Part shown: one piece after another, positions 30,289-39,217 of the stretch
Layout: the number at the start of each line of letters is the position of its first letter
How positions within the stretch are numbered: the first letter of the stretch is position 1
NCBI RefSeq assembly: GCF_001999285.1
Contig: NZ_MLHN01000026.1
Coordinates: forward strand, 1-64,000
Direction of reading: 5' to 3'
Length of the DNA stretch: 64,000 nucleotides
From: Rodentibacter genomosp. 1
Lineage (GTDB): Bacteria; Pseudomonadota; Gammaproteobacteria; Enterobacterales; Pasteurellaceae
Notes under the pieces: generated by a model
Seen by the model: the letters and a program-made list of their open reading frames with translations, nothing else
What the model was told of the DNA's origin: nothing
The model's database searches: none
Program-made: the position numbers and the translations under genes

Positions 30289-30753
30289 ATGCAAAAACAG
30301 ATTGAAATTTTTACTGATGGTGCTTGTTTTGGCAATCCCGGTGCGGGTGGAATTGGTATTCTCTTGCGTTATAAACAACATGAAAAACAGCTTTCCAAAG
30401 GCTATTTCAACACCACCAACAACCGAATGGAATTACGCGCAGTAATTGAAGCCCTTAATACCCTAAAAGAACCTTGCCAAATCAGCCTTTATAGCGATAG
30501 TCAATATATGAAAAAGGGTATTACTCAATGGATTTTTAATTGGAAGAAAAATAATTGGAAAGCCGGTAGCGGCAAACCGGTGAAAAACCAAGATCTATGG
30601 ATCGCACTCGACAATGCCGTCCAACGCCACAATATTGAATGGAAATGGGTGAAAGGGCATGCAGGACATCGTGAAAATGAAATCTGTGATATGTTAGCGA
30701 AAAAAGGCGCAACGAATCCTACTTACCAAGATGAGGGCTACCAACCGGAATAA
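30289..30753 (+). CDS. rnhA: Ribonuclease HI
   Basis: Degrades the RNA strand of RNA-DNA hybrids. The catalytic DEDD set is visible in [29 protein letters not shown] and NEICDMLA. Starting at the ATG at 30289 gives 154 residues, the normal size. No strong ribosome binding site is seen, and longer in-frame starts would run into dnaQ on the other strand. Its promoter must share the short gap with that of dnaQ. Confidence 0.96.
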   Translation: MQKQIEIFTDGACFGNPGAGGIGILLRYKQHEKQLSKGYFNTTNNRMELRAVIEALNTLKEPCQISLYSDSQYMKKGITQWIFNWKKNNWKAGSGKPVKNQDLWIALDNAVQRHNIEWKWVKGHAGHRENEICDMLAKKGATNPTYQDEGYQPE

Positions 30754-30829
30754 ATAAAAGTGCGGTTGATTTTTTTCTTGTTTTATGAACAAAAAATTGT
30801 TTGCTTTTTACCCCACCCTGTCTAAAAAA

Positions 30830-30845
30830 TGTGATCTTGATCAGA
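30830..30845 (+). promoter_or_regulatory. CRP-like site upstream of the porin gene
   Basis: TGTGATCTTGATCAGA matches the CRP palindrome at 14 of 16 positions. Its centre is about 70 bases before the start expected from the nearer of two downstream promoters. Confidence 0.55.
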
Positions 30846-30872
30846 TATTTAAAAATTAGCAACCGTTTTCCA

Positions 30873-30951
30873 TTGACAGAAAAAAGGCTTTTTGCAATGA
30901 TCCGAGGCGTCTATTTAGGCGGTTGACACTTTCAATTATGGAAAGTTCAAT
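30873..30951 (+). promoter_or_regulatory. Two candidate ompP2 promoters
   Basis: A perfect -35 TTGACA occurs at 30873-30878, with AATGAT 17 bases later. A second TTGACA occurs at 30923-30928, with TTCAAT 17 bases later. Strong -35 and weak -10 elements suggest regulated or tandem promoters. Confidence 0.55.
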
Positions 30952-30986
30952 CTTGGTCGTAATCACACCAATAAGGAATAACAATT

Positions 30987-32048
30987 ATGAAAAAAACACT
31001 AGCAGCATTAATCGTCGGTGCATTTGCCGCTTCAGCAGCGAATGCAGCAGTAATTTATGATAACGAAGGAACTAAAGTTGAATTAAATGGTTCTCTTCGT
31101 ATTCTTCTTGAGAAATCTAATCAAGGTGGCGAAAATAATAAACACAGCCACTCAGGTTTAAAAAATTCTGGTTCACGTGTGGAAGTCAGAGTAAAACACG
31201 ATTTATCTGAAGGCTATTACGCTTTAGGTCGTGTTGAAGTTCGTTTTGATGGTAAACAAGGCGGTACCGTTCGTGAAGATGGTTTTGGTAACCTAAATAC
31301 TAAACGTGCTTATGTTGGCTTAGGGCATAAAGATCTTGGTGAGCTTACTTTCGGTCGCCAAGTTACAATTGCAGATGATCTGAGCACAGCGGATGATTAC
31401 GCTTATGGTATCATCAATAAAGGAGACTATATTCCAACTGAAGGGAATTCTATTGTTCGTTACGACTATAGAGGTATCGAAAATCTACAATTAGGTGTTG
31501 GCTACCAGTTTGCTGATAATCGTGATACTAACAATGAAGTATCTCTCGGTAATGTAAAAAGCGGTTTCCAACTCGGTGCTGTCTATAACGGGAAATGGGA
31601 TGACGTGAGTGGTGTTATCGCTAAGTTTGGCTATGGACGTACAAATTACAAAACTAATTCAAACCAAAAACACTATCAAGATGGTTTCCTAGCAAGCTTA
31701 GGCTATAACTATGCTGATTTATTAGTATCAGTTGATGGCGGATATGCTAAAGCAAAACAAGATGGCCAAGATACTAAAAAATACTTTGTATCTCCAGGTT
31801 TCCAATACCAAGTTATCGACAATAGTAAAATTTATGGTAACTACAAGTATGAGCAATCAAAAACCGGAGCAAACAAATCTAAAACTCATGGTTTCTTGCT
31901 AGGCGTTGACTATAAATTACACAAACAAGTTGTCACCTTTGTTGAAGGTAAATACGTAGTTACTAAAGATTATGTAAATGGTAACTATGTTGATAACTCA
32001 AAAGTAACAGACAAAGCTATCGGCGTTGGTATGCGTGTTTACTTCTAA
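30987..32048 (+). CDS. ompP2: Major porin of the OmpP2 type
   Basis: Trimeric outer membrane porin that admits small solutes, including sugars and nicotinamide compounds in Haemophilus. The signal peptide is MKKTLAALIVGAFAASAANA; the mature protein starts AVIYDNEGTKVELNGSLR, as in P2. It is 353 residues, beta-barrel throughout, and ends in Phe (VGMRVYF), the outer membrane assembly signal. Loop regions rich in Asn, Lys and Gly (QGGENNKHSHSG, NSNQKHYQDG) are likely surface exposed. It is adjacent to the sialic acid locus as in H. influenzae. Confidence 0.92.
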   Translation: MKKTLAALIVGAFAASAANAAVIYDNEGTKVELNGSLRILLEKSNQGGENNKHSHSGLKNSGSRVEVRVKHDLSEGYYALGRVEVRFDGKQGGTVREDGFGNLNTKRAYVGLGHKDLGELTFGRQVTIADDLSTADDYAYGIINKGDYIPTEGNSIVRYDYRGIENLQLGVGYQFADNRDTNNEVSLGNVKSGFQLGAVYNGKWDDVSGVIAKFGYGRTNYKTNSNQKHYQDGFLASLGYNYADLLVSVDGGYAKAKQDGQDTKKYFVSPGFQYQVIDNSKIYGNYKYEQSKTGANKSKTHGFLLGVDYKLHKQVVTFVEGKYVVTKDYVNGNYVDNSKVTDKAIGVGMRVYF

Positions 32049-32070
32049 TTGTTAAATTAGAAACATTGGA

Positions 32071-32099
32071 AAAGGCGAATCGAAAGGTTCGCCTTTTTT
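32071..32099 (+). terminator. ompP2 terminator
   Basis: AAAGGCGAA and TTCGCCTTT arms are followed by a T run, 22 bases after the porin stop. Confidence 0.92.
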
Positions 32100-32175
32100 C
32101 ATCTCTTTTTATATCTTAATTAACACTGAAAGTGTCAGAATTTTAACCTATGGAAATAATTTGATTTTTTATAGC

Positions 32176-32194
32176 GGACACACGCAGTGTGTCC
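32176..32194. repeat. Palindromic repeat (GGACACAC-GCA-GTGTGTCC)
   Basis: A perfect 8-bp palindrome with a 3-base loop, flanked by CCTAC. It matches the ends of the element at 27307-27387. A 22-base module identical to one near that element follows at 32258-32279. Confidence 0.65.
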
Positions 32195-32257
32195 CTACAA
32201 GCAAGCTCCAAAACAGATTTGTGCAACTGCTGCATACTATCGACATTTTATTAAAAT

Positions 32258-32279
32258 ATCTATTTTTGTGCATTTGCTA
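32258..32279. repeat. 22-base repeat shared with 27399-27420
   Basis: Identical to the copy downstream of the lactonase-like gene. The surrounding 289-base gap between ompP2 and nagA holds no gene. Confidence 0.6.
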
Positions 32280-32337
32280 TATAAACCGCTATTTTCAGTA
32301 TAGGAAAACAATCATAAAAATGACCGCACTTTTATGC

Positions 32338-33483
32338 TTAATTCCGTTTCCACTCCCCATTTACCACGGTGCCGATGACCTCATAATTTGAGGTAAATAC
32401 GGCAAGATTAGCAACTTTCCCTTTTTCTACCGAGCCTAAACGATCATCTACGCCGATAGCTCGTGCCGGATAAAGATTACTCATACGAATGGCTTCCGAA
32501 AGAGGAATTTCCACATATTCTACAGCATTCTTGATAGATTCCATCATTGTAATAGACGCACCTGCAATGGTGCCATTAGCATCATAACAACGCCCTTCCT
32601 TCACATAAATGGTTTTGCCCTCAAAAGTAAAGGTTTCTAATTCAGGGCCTGCTCCTGCCGCCGCAATGGAATCGGTTACAATACACAATTTATTACCTTT
32701 GATTTTTTTGTCGATTCTGACATTACCATAGTTTACATGAATACCATCCACAATAATGCCCGTGTACACATCAGAATCTAATACCGCACCCACTACGCCC
32801 ATTGCCCGTCCCGAGCTAATTGGCGACATGGCATTATGTAAATGGGTAGCAAAAGTTGCACCTTGCTGGAATGCAGCTTTCGCTACTTCATAAGTCGCAT
32901 TAGAATGCCCAATAGAAACAATTATGCCGCTTCTCACAAAATCAGGAATATATTGCACTGTTGGATTTTCTGCTGCGATAGTGATTTTCGTAATCACATC
33001 GCCATTTTCACAGAGAAAATCTTTCATTTCAGGCGAGATTTCACGGATATATTCCGGTCGGTGTACACCTTTCTTCTCTACACTAATGTAAGGCCCTTCA
33101 ATATGTAAGCCAAGTGCTTGGTTTTTATGCCGGGTTAAATATTCACGCATCGTTTTAACCGCACTTTTAATACCTTCATCCTGTGCTGTGATAAAAGTCG
33201 GTAAGAAACTGGTACAACCGGATTTTAAATTAGTGGCTTGCATAATTTCTAAGGTTTCCACCGTGGTTTGATCGTTAAACATCACCCCACCACAACCATT
33301 GAGTTGGAGATCAATAAAACCGGCCGTTAAGTTATTGCCCTGTAAATCAATGGTTTTAATGCCCGCTTCAAGTTCATTTTGTGGAATCACGGCTTCTATG
33401 ATATCCCCGTTAATCACCACGGCAAAATCTCGTAATACTTCGTATTTTGTGTAAATCACACTATTAATTAATGCATATTTCAT
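32338..33483 (-). CDS. nagA: N-acetylglucosamine-6-phosphate deacetylase
   Basis: Removes acetate from GlcNAc-6-P to give glucosamine-6-P. The amidohydrolase fold is seen in GFIDLQLNGCGG, the metal site LHIEGPYIS, SIGHSNATYE and THLHNAMSP, and the catalytic Asp in VTDSIAAAG. Length is 381. It is the last gene of the minus-strand nan operon. A terminator-like hairpin precedes it after nagB. Confidence 0.96.
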   Translation of the reverse strand: MKYALINSVIYTKYEVLRDFAVVINGDIIEAVIPQNELEAGIKTIDLQGNNLTAGFIDLQLNGCGGVMFNDQTTVETLEIMQATNLKSGCTSFLPTFITAQDEGIKSAVKTMREYLTRHKNQALGLHIEGPYISVEKKGVHRPEYIREISPEMKDFLCENGDVITKITIAAENPTVQYIPDFVRSGIIVSIGHSNATYEVAKAAFQQGATFATHLHNAMSPISSGRAMGVVGAVLDSDVYTGIIVDGIHVNYGNVRIDKKIKGNKLCIVTDSIAAAGAGPELETFTFEGKTIYVKEGRCYDANGTIAGASITMMESIKNAVEYVEIPLSEAIRMSNLYPARAIGVDDRLGSVEKGKVANLAVFTSNYEVIGTVVNGEWKRN

Positions 33484-33503
33484 TTTGTCTTCCTAAAAAT
33501 AAT

Positions 33504-33530
33504 AAAAAAACGACCGCACTTTCGTGCGGT
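33504..33530 (-). terminator. Hairpin with T run between nagB and nagA
   Basis: ACCGCAC / GTGCGGT arms with a TTTC loop (33513-33530) are followed on the minus strand by CG and a run of T. It has the form of an intrinsic terminator made partly from an uptake signal, yet lies inside the operon, so it may attenuate nagA. Confidence 0.65.
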
Positions 33531-33539
33531 GTTGCTGAA

Positions 33540-34346
33540 TTATGATAACACGCTATGAATAGCTCTCTGTTCTAATTCACTGAAATATTTTACTGTTTTG
33601 ACTTTTAATTCTTGCTGTGCCGGTTCATCACACACCAAAATAAAATGACGATGTAGCTGCAGTGCCGTCACCGTCCACATATGGTTTACCGCCCCCTCAA
33701 CAGCCGCTTGCACAGAAAGGGCTTTTTGATGGCCTGTGGCAAGAATCATCACTTCTTCCGCATCTAATAAGGTGGCAACGCCAATCGTTAAAGCATACTT
33801 TGGCACTTTATTCACATCATGATCAAAAAAGCGGGAATTCGCAATGAGTGTATCTTGCGTCAAGGTTTTAATACGAGTACGAGAATTTAATGATGATGCC
33901 GGTTCATTAAAGGCAATATGCCCATCATTTCCCACACCGCCCATAAATAGATGAATTTTTCCGTAAGATTTAATTTTTTCTTCATAACGGCGACACTCTT
34001 CATCATGATCTTTCGTATTGCCGTTCAAAATGTTGATATTTTGAGGTTGAATATCCACGTGATTAAAGAAATTGTTATACATAAAGCTGTGGTAACTTTC
34101 AGGGTGATCTTCCGGCAAGCCCACATATTCGTCCATATTAAAGGTCACCACATATTTGAAACTCACTTCCCCAGCCTGATAAAGCTTAATCAATTCCTGA
34201 TAGGTTTTTAGTGGTGTGCTACCTGTTGGCAAACCTAGCACAAAAGGACGCTCAGCCGTAGGCTGAAAATGGTTAATTCGATCAACAATATGACGAGCAG
34301 CCCAACGGCTTACTTGTTCATTTGTTTGCAAAGGGATAAGACGCAT
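33540..34346 (-). CDS. nagB: Glucosamine-6-phosphate deaminase
   Basis: Converts glucosamine-6-P to fructose-6-P and ammonia, the entry into glycolysis. Family motifs are [34 protein letters not shown] and [17 protein letters not shown]. Length is 268. It lies 105 bases after nanA, in a gap spanned by a 13-bp inverted repeat of uptake signals, and upstream of nagA. Confidence 0.97.
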   Translation of the reverse strand: MRLIPLQTNEQVSRWAARHIVDRINHFQPTAERPFVLGLPTGSTPLKTYQELIKLYQAGEVSFKYVVTFNMDEYVGLPEDHPESYHSFMYNNFFNHVDIQPQNINILNGNTKDHDEECRRYEEKIKSYGKIHLFMGGVGNDGHIAFNEPASSLNSRTRIKTLTQDTLIANSRFFDHDVNKVPKYALTIGVATLLDAEEVMILATGHQKALSVQAAVEGAVNHMWTVTALQLHRHFILVCDEPAQQELKVKTVKYFSELEQRAIHSVLS

Positions 34347-34367
34347 AGTAAATCCTCCTGATATGTT

Positions 34368-34438
34368 GACCGCACTTATTACCCGATATACTTCAGAGAT
34401 ACCTCATCTCCAAAGCGCTCATTCGAATAAGTGCGGTC
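34368..34438. repeat. Long-armed inverted uptake signals in the nanA-nagB gap
   Basis: GACCGCACTTATT (34368-34380) and AATAAGTGCGGTC (34426-34438) are perfect 13-bp inverted copies with a 45-base loop. The arms extend beyond the uptake signal core, so a large hairpin could form in the nan mRNA. Confidence 0.7.
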
Positions 34439-34451
34439 AATTTTTATGAGT

Positions 34452-35330
34452 TTATAAGTATTTTTCTTTTAATTCTTTCGCCTTTGTTAGCTGCTCCAGT
34501 GTCGCTTTTGCGGTCATCGGTTCACGGCAATAACCGGCATCAACCCCTTCCAATTTAAGCAATTCTTTGATGGTTAAATATAAACCGTTGGCTAAAATCC
34601 CTTCAATCAAGTCATTGGTGGTATGTTGAACCGCTAAGGCTTCTTGAAGTTTACCCGCTTTGGTTAATTCAAAAATTTGACGGGCACGTACACCATTGAC
34701 ATTAAAAGTTGAACCGATTGCGCCATCTACGCCTAAAGAAACAGCCGGCAACATCATTTCATCAAAACCAGCCCAAATAAGATGATTTGGATAGGCTTTT
34801 TTCAAACGTTCTAAAAGATAGAAGTCACCGGCAGTAAATTTCACCCCAAGCACTTTTGGATTTTTATAAAGTTCACCAAATTGCTCAATCCCCATATTCA
34901 CGCCGGTTAAAAATGGAATGGAGTAAACGATCATATTATTGCCGGTTTTCTCAATGATCGTGTCATAGTAGTGTTTAATTTCAGGGAAACTGAATTTGTA
35001 GTAGAAAGGTGTGACCGCAGATAAACAGTCATAACCTAATTCGGTAGCATATTGACCTAATTCAACGGCTTCCTGTAAATTCACACTTCCGACCTGCGCA
35101 ATGAGGGCAACCTGATCTTTCACTTCATCTTTCGCAATACGGAAAATTTGTTTTTTCTCTTCAGTGGATAGCATAAAGTTTTCACCGGTAGATCCCCCAA
35201 CATATAAACCATCAACTTTCATTTTGTCGATATTGTGGCGAATAATTTGGCGTAAACCTTTTTCATTAATCGAGCCATCTTCGTTGAATGACACTAATAA
35301 CGCACTGAAAATACCTTTTAAATCACGCAT
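34452..35330 (-). CDS. nanA: N-acetylneuraminate lyase
   Basis: Splits sialic acid into ManNAc and pyruvate. It is a DapA-fold TIM barrel with the sialate-specific motif [13 protein letters not shown], the tyrosine-bearing [11 protein letters not shown] and the Schiff-base lysine in [11 protein letters not shown]. Length is 292. GGAG precedes the ATG, 9 bases after siaR. Part of the catabolic operon nanE-nanK-siaR-nanA-nagB-nagA. Confidence 0.97.
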   Translation of the reverse strand: MRDLKGIFSALLVSFNEDGSINEKGLRQIIRHNIDKMKVDGLYVGGSTGENFMLSTEEKKQIFRIAKDEVKDQVALIAQVGSVNLQEAVELGQYATELGYDCLSAVTPFYYKFSFPEIKHYYDTIIEKTGNNMIVYSIPFLTGVNMGIEQFGELYKNPKVLGVKFTAGDFYLLERLKKAYPNHLIWAGFDEMMLPAVSLGVDGAIGSTFNVNGVRARQIFELTKAGKLQEALAVQHTTNDLIEGILANGLYLTIKELLKLEGVDAGYCREPMTAKATLEQLTKAKELKEKYL

Positions 35331-35339
35331 AAGTTTCTC

Positions 35340-36206
35340 CTATTTTATACGTTGTTCGAGAATCACATTGAGGGTTTTCTGTTTAGTTTCCACCGCCCTC
35401 TCTTGCTCACTTTGCACAAGCAAAGCGTAAATCAAATCCAATACAAAAAGCTGGGCAATTTTAGTACCGATAGAATCACCTTGTAATTTGCCTTGTTTAT
35501 TGCCATTTACCAGCACAAGATCTGCCACTTCTGTAATCGGTGAACGCAAACTATGAGTAATCGCAACAGTGGTCGCACCATTTTTTTTCGCAATGTTTAA
35601 AGCATGAGCGGTTTCTTGCGAATAACCCGAATGACTAATCCCAATAGCCACATCTTTTGATGTGAGTAGAGCCGCTTGCATATACATAAAATGATTGTTA
35701 CCGGTGGCATCAACTTGAAAGCCAATCCGCATTAATTTATTTTTTGCTTCTTCTGCTGTGATACCGGATGATCCTACGCCAAATAGGAAAATCCGATTCG
35801 CTCGGCATATTGCCTCAACTGTTTTTTCCAACTGGTTAAAATCAAGCAAATTAATGGTTTCATTCACCACATTAGAAATTGCACCTTGTAATTTTTGTGC
35901 AATATGCCGTGAACTATCGGAGTGGACAATATCTGTTTCCAGTAAGGGGTTATCCTGATTATCTTTAGTTGCCAACTCAATGGAAAGCTCCAATTTAAAA
36001 TCGCTAAAGCCCTTAAACCCAACAGAACGACAAAAACGCACAAAGGTTGCTTCCCCCACATTTAGATGTTCGGCAATCTCAGAAAGGGGACATTGCACCA
36101 CTAAATCGGGAGACATTAAAATTGTATCGGCAATCTTTTTCTCTGTTTTCGTTAAACTTTGATAAAGTGAACTAATCGTGTTTAAAATGTTTCCACTTCT
36201 CGTCAT
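35340..36206 (-). CDS. siaR: Sialic acid regulator SiaR (RpiR family)
   Basis: Transcription regulator with an N-terminal helix-turn-helix of the RpiR type (about 1-80: CPLSEIAEHLNVGEATFVRFCRS region) and a C-terminal SIS sugar-phosphate-binding domain (about 125-265: FLFGVGSSGITAEEAK, GISHSGYSQET). In H. influenzae the orthologue represses both nan and siaPT operons and uses glucosamine-6-P as co-effector with CRP. The ATG at 36206 has GGAG six bases upstream; a GTG one codon earlier is less likely. It abuts nanK. Confidence 0.93.
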   Translation of the reverse strand: MTRSGNILNTISSLYQSLTKTEKKIADTILMSPDLVVQCPLSEIAEHLNVGEATFVRFCRSVGFKGFSDFKLELSIELATKDNQDNPLLETDIVHSDSSRHIAQKLQGAISNVVNETINLLDFNQLEKTVEAICRANRIFLFGVGSSGITAEEAKNKLMRIGFQVDATGNNHFMYMQAALLTSKDVAIGISHSGYSQETAHALNIAKKNGATTVAITHSLRSPITEVADLVLVNGNKQGKLQGDSIGTKIAQLFVLDLIYALLVQSEQERAVETKQKTLNVILEQRIK

Positions 36207-36209
36207 CAC

Positions 36210-37097
36210 TCACTCCATTATGTTGGGTAAACTATGATTTACCCAGTAAGCCGCACCGACCAAACCGGCATCTTGACCTAATTGCGCAAGTTCAATATCA
36301 CACCGATAGATTGGCGGCATTTGATTAAGGAATTGTTGAACAAGAGGGAGGTATCCTTCAGCTAATCCAACACTCCCACCAATCACGACTTTTTGAATAT
36401 CCATCGAAATTTTTAAATCCGCCACTAAATTAGCAATGGCTTTTGCGGATCGAGCAATAAGTGCGGTTGCTTTTTCATCATTTTTTCTGAAACGCTCAAA
36501 GACTTCTTTGGGTGAACAGGGGGAATCCCATTCTGACGTGCCCGCCTCAATGGCTCGCCCTGCCGCCATTGACTCCACACAACCACGCCGTCCACATCCG
36601 CATAATGGCCCATTAGGATCCGCCACAGTATGCCCTATATGGCCGGCAATGCCATTCGTACCGGTTAATAATTGATGATTCAGGATTATCCCTCCCCCGA
36701 CGCCTGTTGAAACGGTAATAAAGGCAAAATTGGCTAATCGCTGTTGATCTTGTAATTGATATTCGGCATAAGCGGCTGCTTGTACATCATTTAATAAACC
36801 AATCGGTTTGTTGGTATGGCGAGCGATACTTGCTTTCAGAGGAAACTCGGCAAGCCCCCCTAGATTTTTGGGATTAAGTGCGGTCAAAATACCTTGATTA
36901 ATGATTCCTGTGGACGCCACCGCAACATAATCAAATTGCTCATCATAATCCGTTAATAGCTGTGCAATAGCTTGATGCAACGCCTCGGCCGCATCTTCTT
37001 GTGGTGTAGCAATTTGTTGACGATGAACAATCTTACCTTCTTTAACAATGGCGGCAGCAATTTTAGTTCCACCAATATCTAATGCTAAACAGCGCAT
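36210..37097 (-). CDS. nanK: N-acetylmannosamine kinase
   Basis: Phosphorylates ManNAc to ManNAc-6-P. ROK-family features are the N-terminal ATP motif LALDIGGTKIAAAIV, the glycine-rich STGVGGGIIL and the zinc motif GPLCGCGRRGCVES. Length is 295. AAAAGGAG precedes the ATG. It lies 76 bases after nanE, in a gap holding a hairpin. Confidence 0.96.
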   Translation of the reverse strand: MRCLALDIGGTKIAAAIVKEGKIVHRQQIATPQEDAAEALHQAIAQLLTDYDEQFDYVAVASTGIINQGILTALNPKNLGGLAEFPLKASIARHTNKPIGLLNDVQAAAYAEYQLQDQQRLANFAFITVSTGVGGGIILNHQLLTGTNGIAGHIGHTVADPNGPLCGCGRRGCVESMAAGRAIEAGTSEWDSPCSPKEVFERFRKNDEKATALIARSAKAIANLVADLKISMDIQKVVIGGSVGLAEGYLPLVQQFLNQMPPIYRCDIELAQLGQDAGLVGAAYWVNHSLPNIME

Positions 37098-37125
37098 AAT
37101 GACTCCTTTTGATAAAAGTGGATTG

Positions 37126-37160
37126 CCCCATCATTTATTGTGTTTATTAAGTTGATGGGG
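37126..37160. repeat. Inverted repeat in the nanE-nanK gap
   Basis: CCCCATCA and TGATGGGG are perfect 8-bp arms around 19 bases. On the mRNA this hairpin follows the nanE stop and could stabilise the upstream message. No T run is present. Confidence 0.45.
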
Positions 37161-37173
37161 TTTCCACTTAACT

Positions 37174-37860
37174 TTATTTAGCAGATTTCACCGCATTGGC
37201 AAACCAACTGACAATATGTTCAAGGCGTGTTAGTGCCGATCCTACCGTCACAAAATCCGCCCCAATTTCAATCGCAACTTTCGCCAATTCCGGCGTATTA
37301 TAGCGCCCTTCCGCCATCACGCGACATCCGGCCGCTTTCAAATCCTTCACTAATTGGTAATCCGGTTCCTCCGGCACATCGCCACCGGTATAACCGGACA
37401 TCGTGCTGCCAATAATATCAAATCCTAATTTTTGGCAATTCAATCCTTCTTCCAAATTAGCGCAATCCGCCATCGCAAGACAGCCTAATTCATGGATTTT
37501 TTTAACCGCACTTTCTAAATCCACAGGGCGGGGGCGGCTCGTTCCATCCACCGCAATAATATCAGCTCCGGCTTGAGCCAAATCCTCAATATCTTGTAAG
37601 AAAGGCGTAATACGAATTGGGCTATCCGGTAAATCACGTTTTACGATACCAATAATGGGTATATTCACCTTTGAGCGTGTGGCTTTTAGATTTTCTACAC
37701 CTTCAATACGAAGCCCTGCAGCACCGCCAATCACTGAGGCTTGCGCCATAGCGGCAACAATCTCAGGCTTATCCATAGGGCCGTTATCGACAGGCTGACA
37801 AGAGGCAATTAAACCATTTTGAATCTGTTGGAAAACCTGTTCATGCGTCAGTTTAGACAT
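37174..37860 (-). CDS. nanE: N-acetylmannosamine-6-phosphate 2-epimerase
   Basis: Converts ManNAc-6-P to GlcNAc-6-P. The TIM-barrel protein has the family motifs GLIASCQPV near the start, [29 protein letters not shown] and [12 protein letters not shown]. Length is 228. GAGGAG precedes the ATG. It is the promoter-proximal gene of the catabolic operon, divergent from siaP across a 295-base control region. Confidence 0.97.
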   Translation of the reverse strand: MSKLTHEQVFQQIQNGLIASCQPVDNGPMDKPEIVAAMAQASVIGGAAGLRIEGVENLKATRSKVNIPIIGIVKRDLPDSPIRITPFLQDIEDLAQAGADIIAVDGTSRPRPVDLESAVKKIHELGCLAMADCANLEEGLNCQKLGFDIIGSTMSGYTGGDVPEEPDYQLVKDLKAAGCRVMAEGRYNTPELAKVAIEIGADFVTVGSALTRLEHIVSWFANAVKSAK

Positions 37861-37938
37861 ATAGAGACTCCTCGTTTTTATTCGGATGTATGGCTTTAGC
37901 CGAAATCGCTAAAGTCTCACTTTTCATAATTTCCGTGC

Positions 37939-37967
37939 ATTATATAGAAATAAAACTTCATTTTAAA
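37939..37967 (-). promoter_or_regulatory. Candidate nan operon promoter
   Basis: On the minus strand TTTAAA (37967-37962), 17 bases and a perfect TATAAT (37944-37939) point into nanE. The -35 lies inside the inverted repeat at 37955-37981, so a repressor bound there would block it. Confidence 0.6.
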
Positions 37968-37981
37968 TTATTTTATGAAGT
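37955..37981. promoter_or_regulatory. Putative SiaR operator
   Basis: ACTTCAT and ATGAAGT are perfect inverted arms with a 13-base A+T spacer, nearly symmetric further out (AAAAC.. / ..TGTTTT). It overlaps the nan -35. In H. influenzae SiaR binds between nanE and siaP; assigning this repeat to SiaR is inference. Confidence 0.5.
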
Positions 37982-37994
37982 GTTTTTCCTGAAA

Positions 37995-38010
37995 TGTGAT
38001 CAATGTCTCA
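37995..38010. promoter_or_regulatory. CRP-like site shared by nan and sia operons
   Basis: TGTGATCAATGTCTCA matches the CRP half-sites at 9 of 10 positions. Its centre (38002.5) is about 70 bases from the predicted start of each divergent promoter, so one CRP dimer could serve both. Confidence 0.7.
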
Positions 38011-38036
38011 ATTTTGAAATAAAACTCCACAATCTA

Positions 38037-38065
38037 TTCAAAATATGTTGTTTTACTCTTAGAAT
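38037..38065 (+). promoter_or_regulatory. Candidate siaP promoter
   Basis: TTCAAA (38037-38042), 17 bases and TAGAAT (38060-38065) point towards siaP. Both are partial matches, as expected where an activator is needed. Confidence 0.5.
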
Positions 38066-38081
38066 GAGGGCGAATTGATTA

Positions 38082-38104
38082 TTTTGGTTACAGTTCAACC
38101 AAAA
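38082..38104. repeat. Inverted repeat in the siaP leader
   Basis: TTTTGGTT and AACCAAAA are perfect 8-bp arms with a 7-base centre, just downstream of the predicted siaP start point. It could be a second operator or an mRNA 5' hairpin. Confidence 0.5.
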
Positions 38105-38146
38105 GTTTTCTCACAACAACACTATCAACCCGATAGTTTTTCATAG

Positions 38147-39142
<996 letters not shown>

Positions 39143-39150
39143 ATCACATG

Positions 39151-39174
39151 GGTGCGTCAACAATTTGACGCACC
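39151..39174 (+). repeat. Intercistronic hairpin between siaP and siaQM
   Basis: GGTGCGTCAA and TTGACGCACC form a perfect 10-bp stem with a CAAT loop, 8 bases after the siaP stop, without a T run. Hairpins at this place in solute-receptor operons often protect the upstream message and so raise the receptor over the membrane subunits. Its role here is inferred. Confidence 0.7.
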
Positions 39175-39217
39175 TCCATATCACCTTGCTTCGTTTAGTC
39201 TTCGTATGGAGTGAAGT

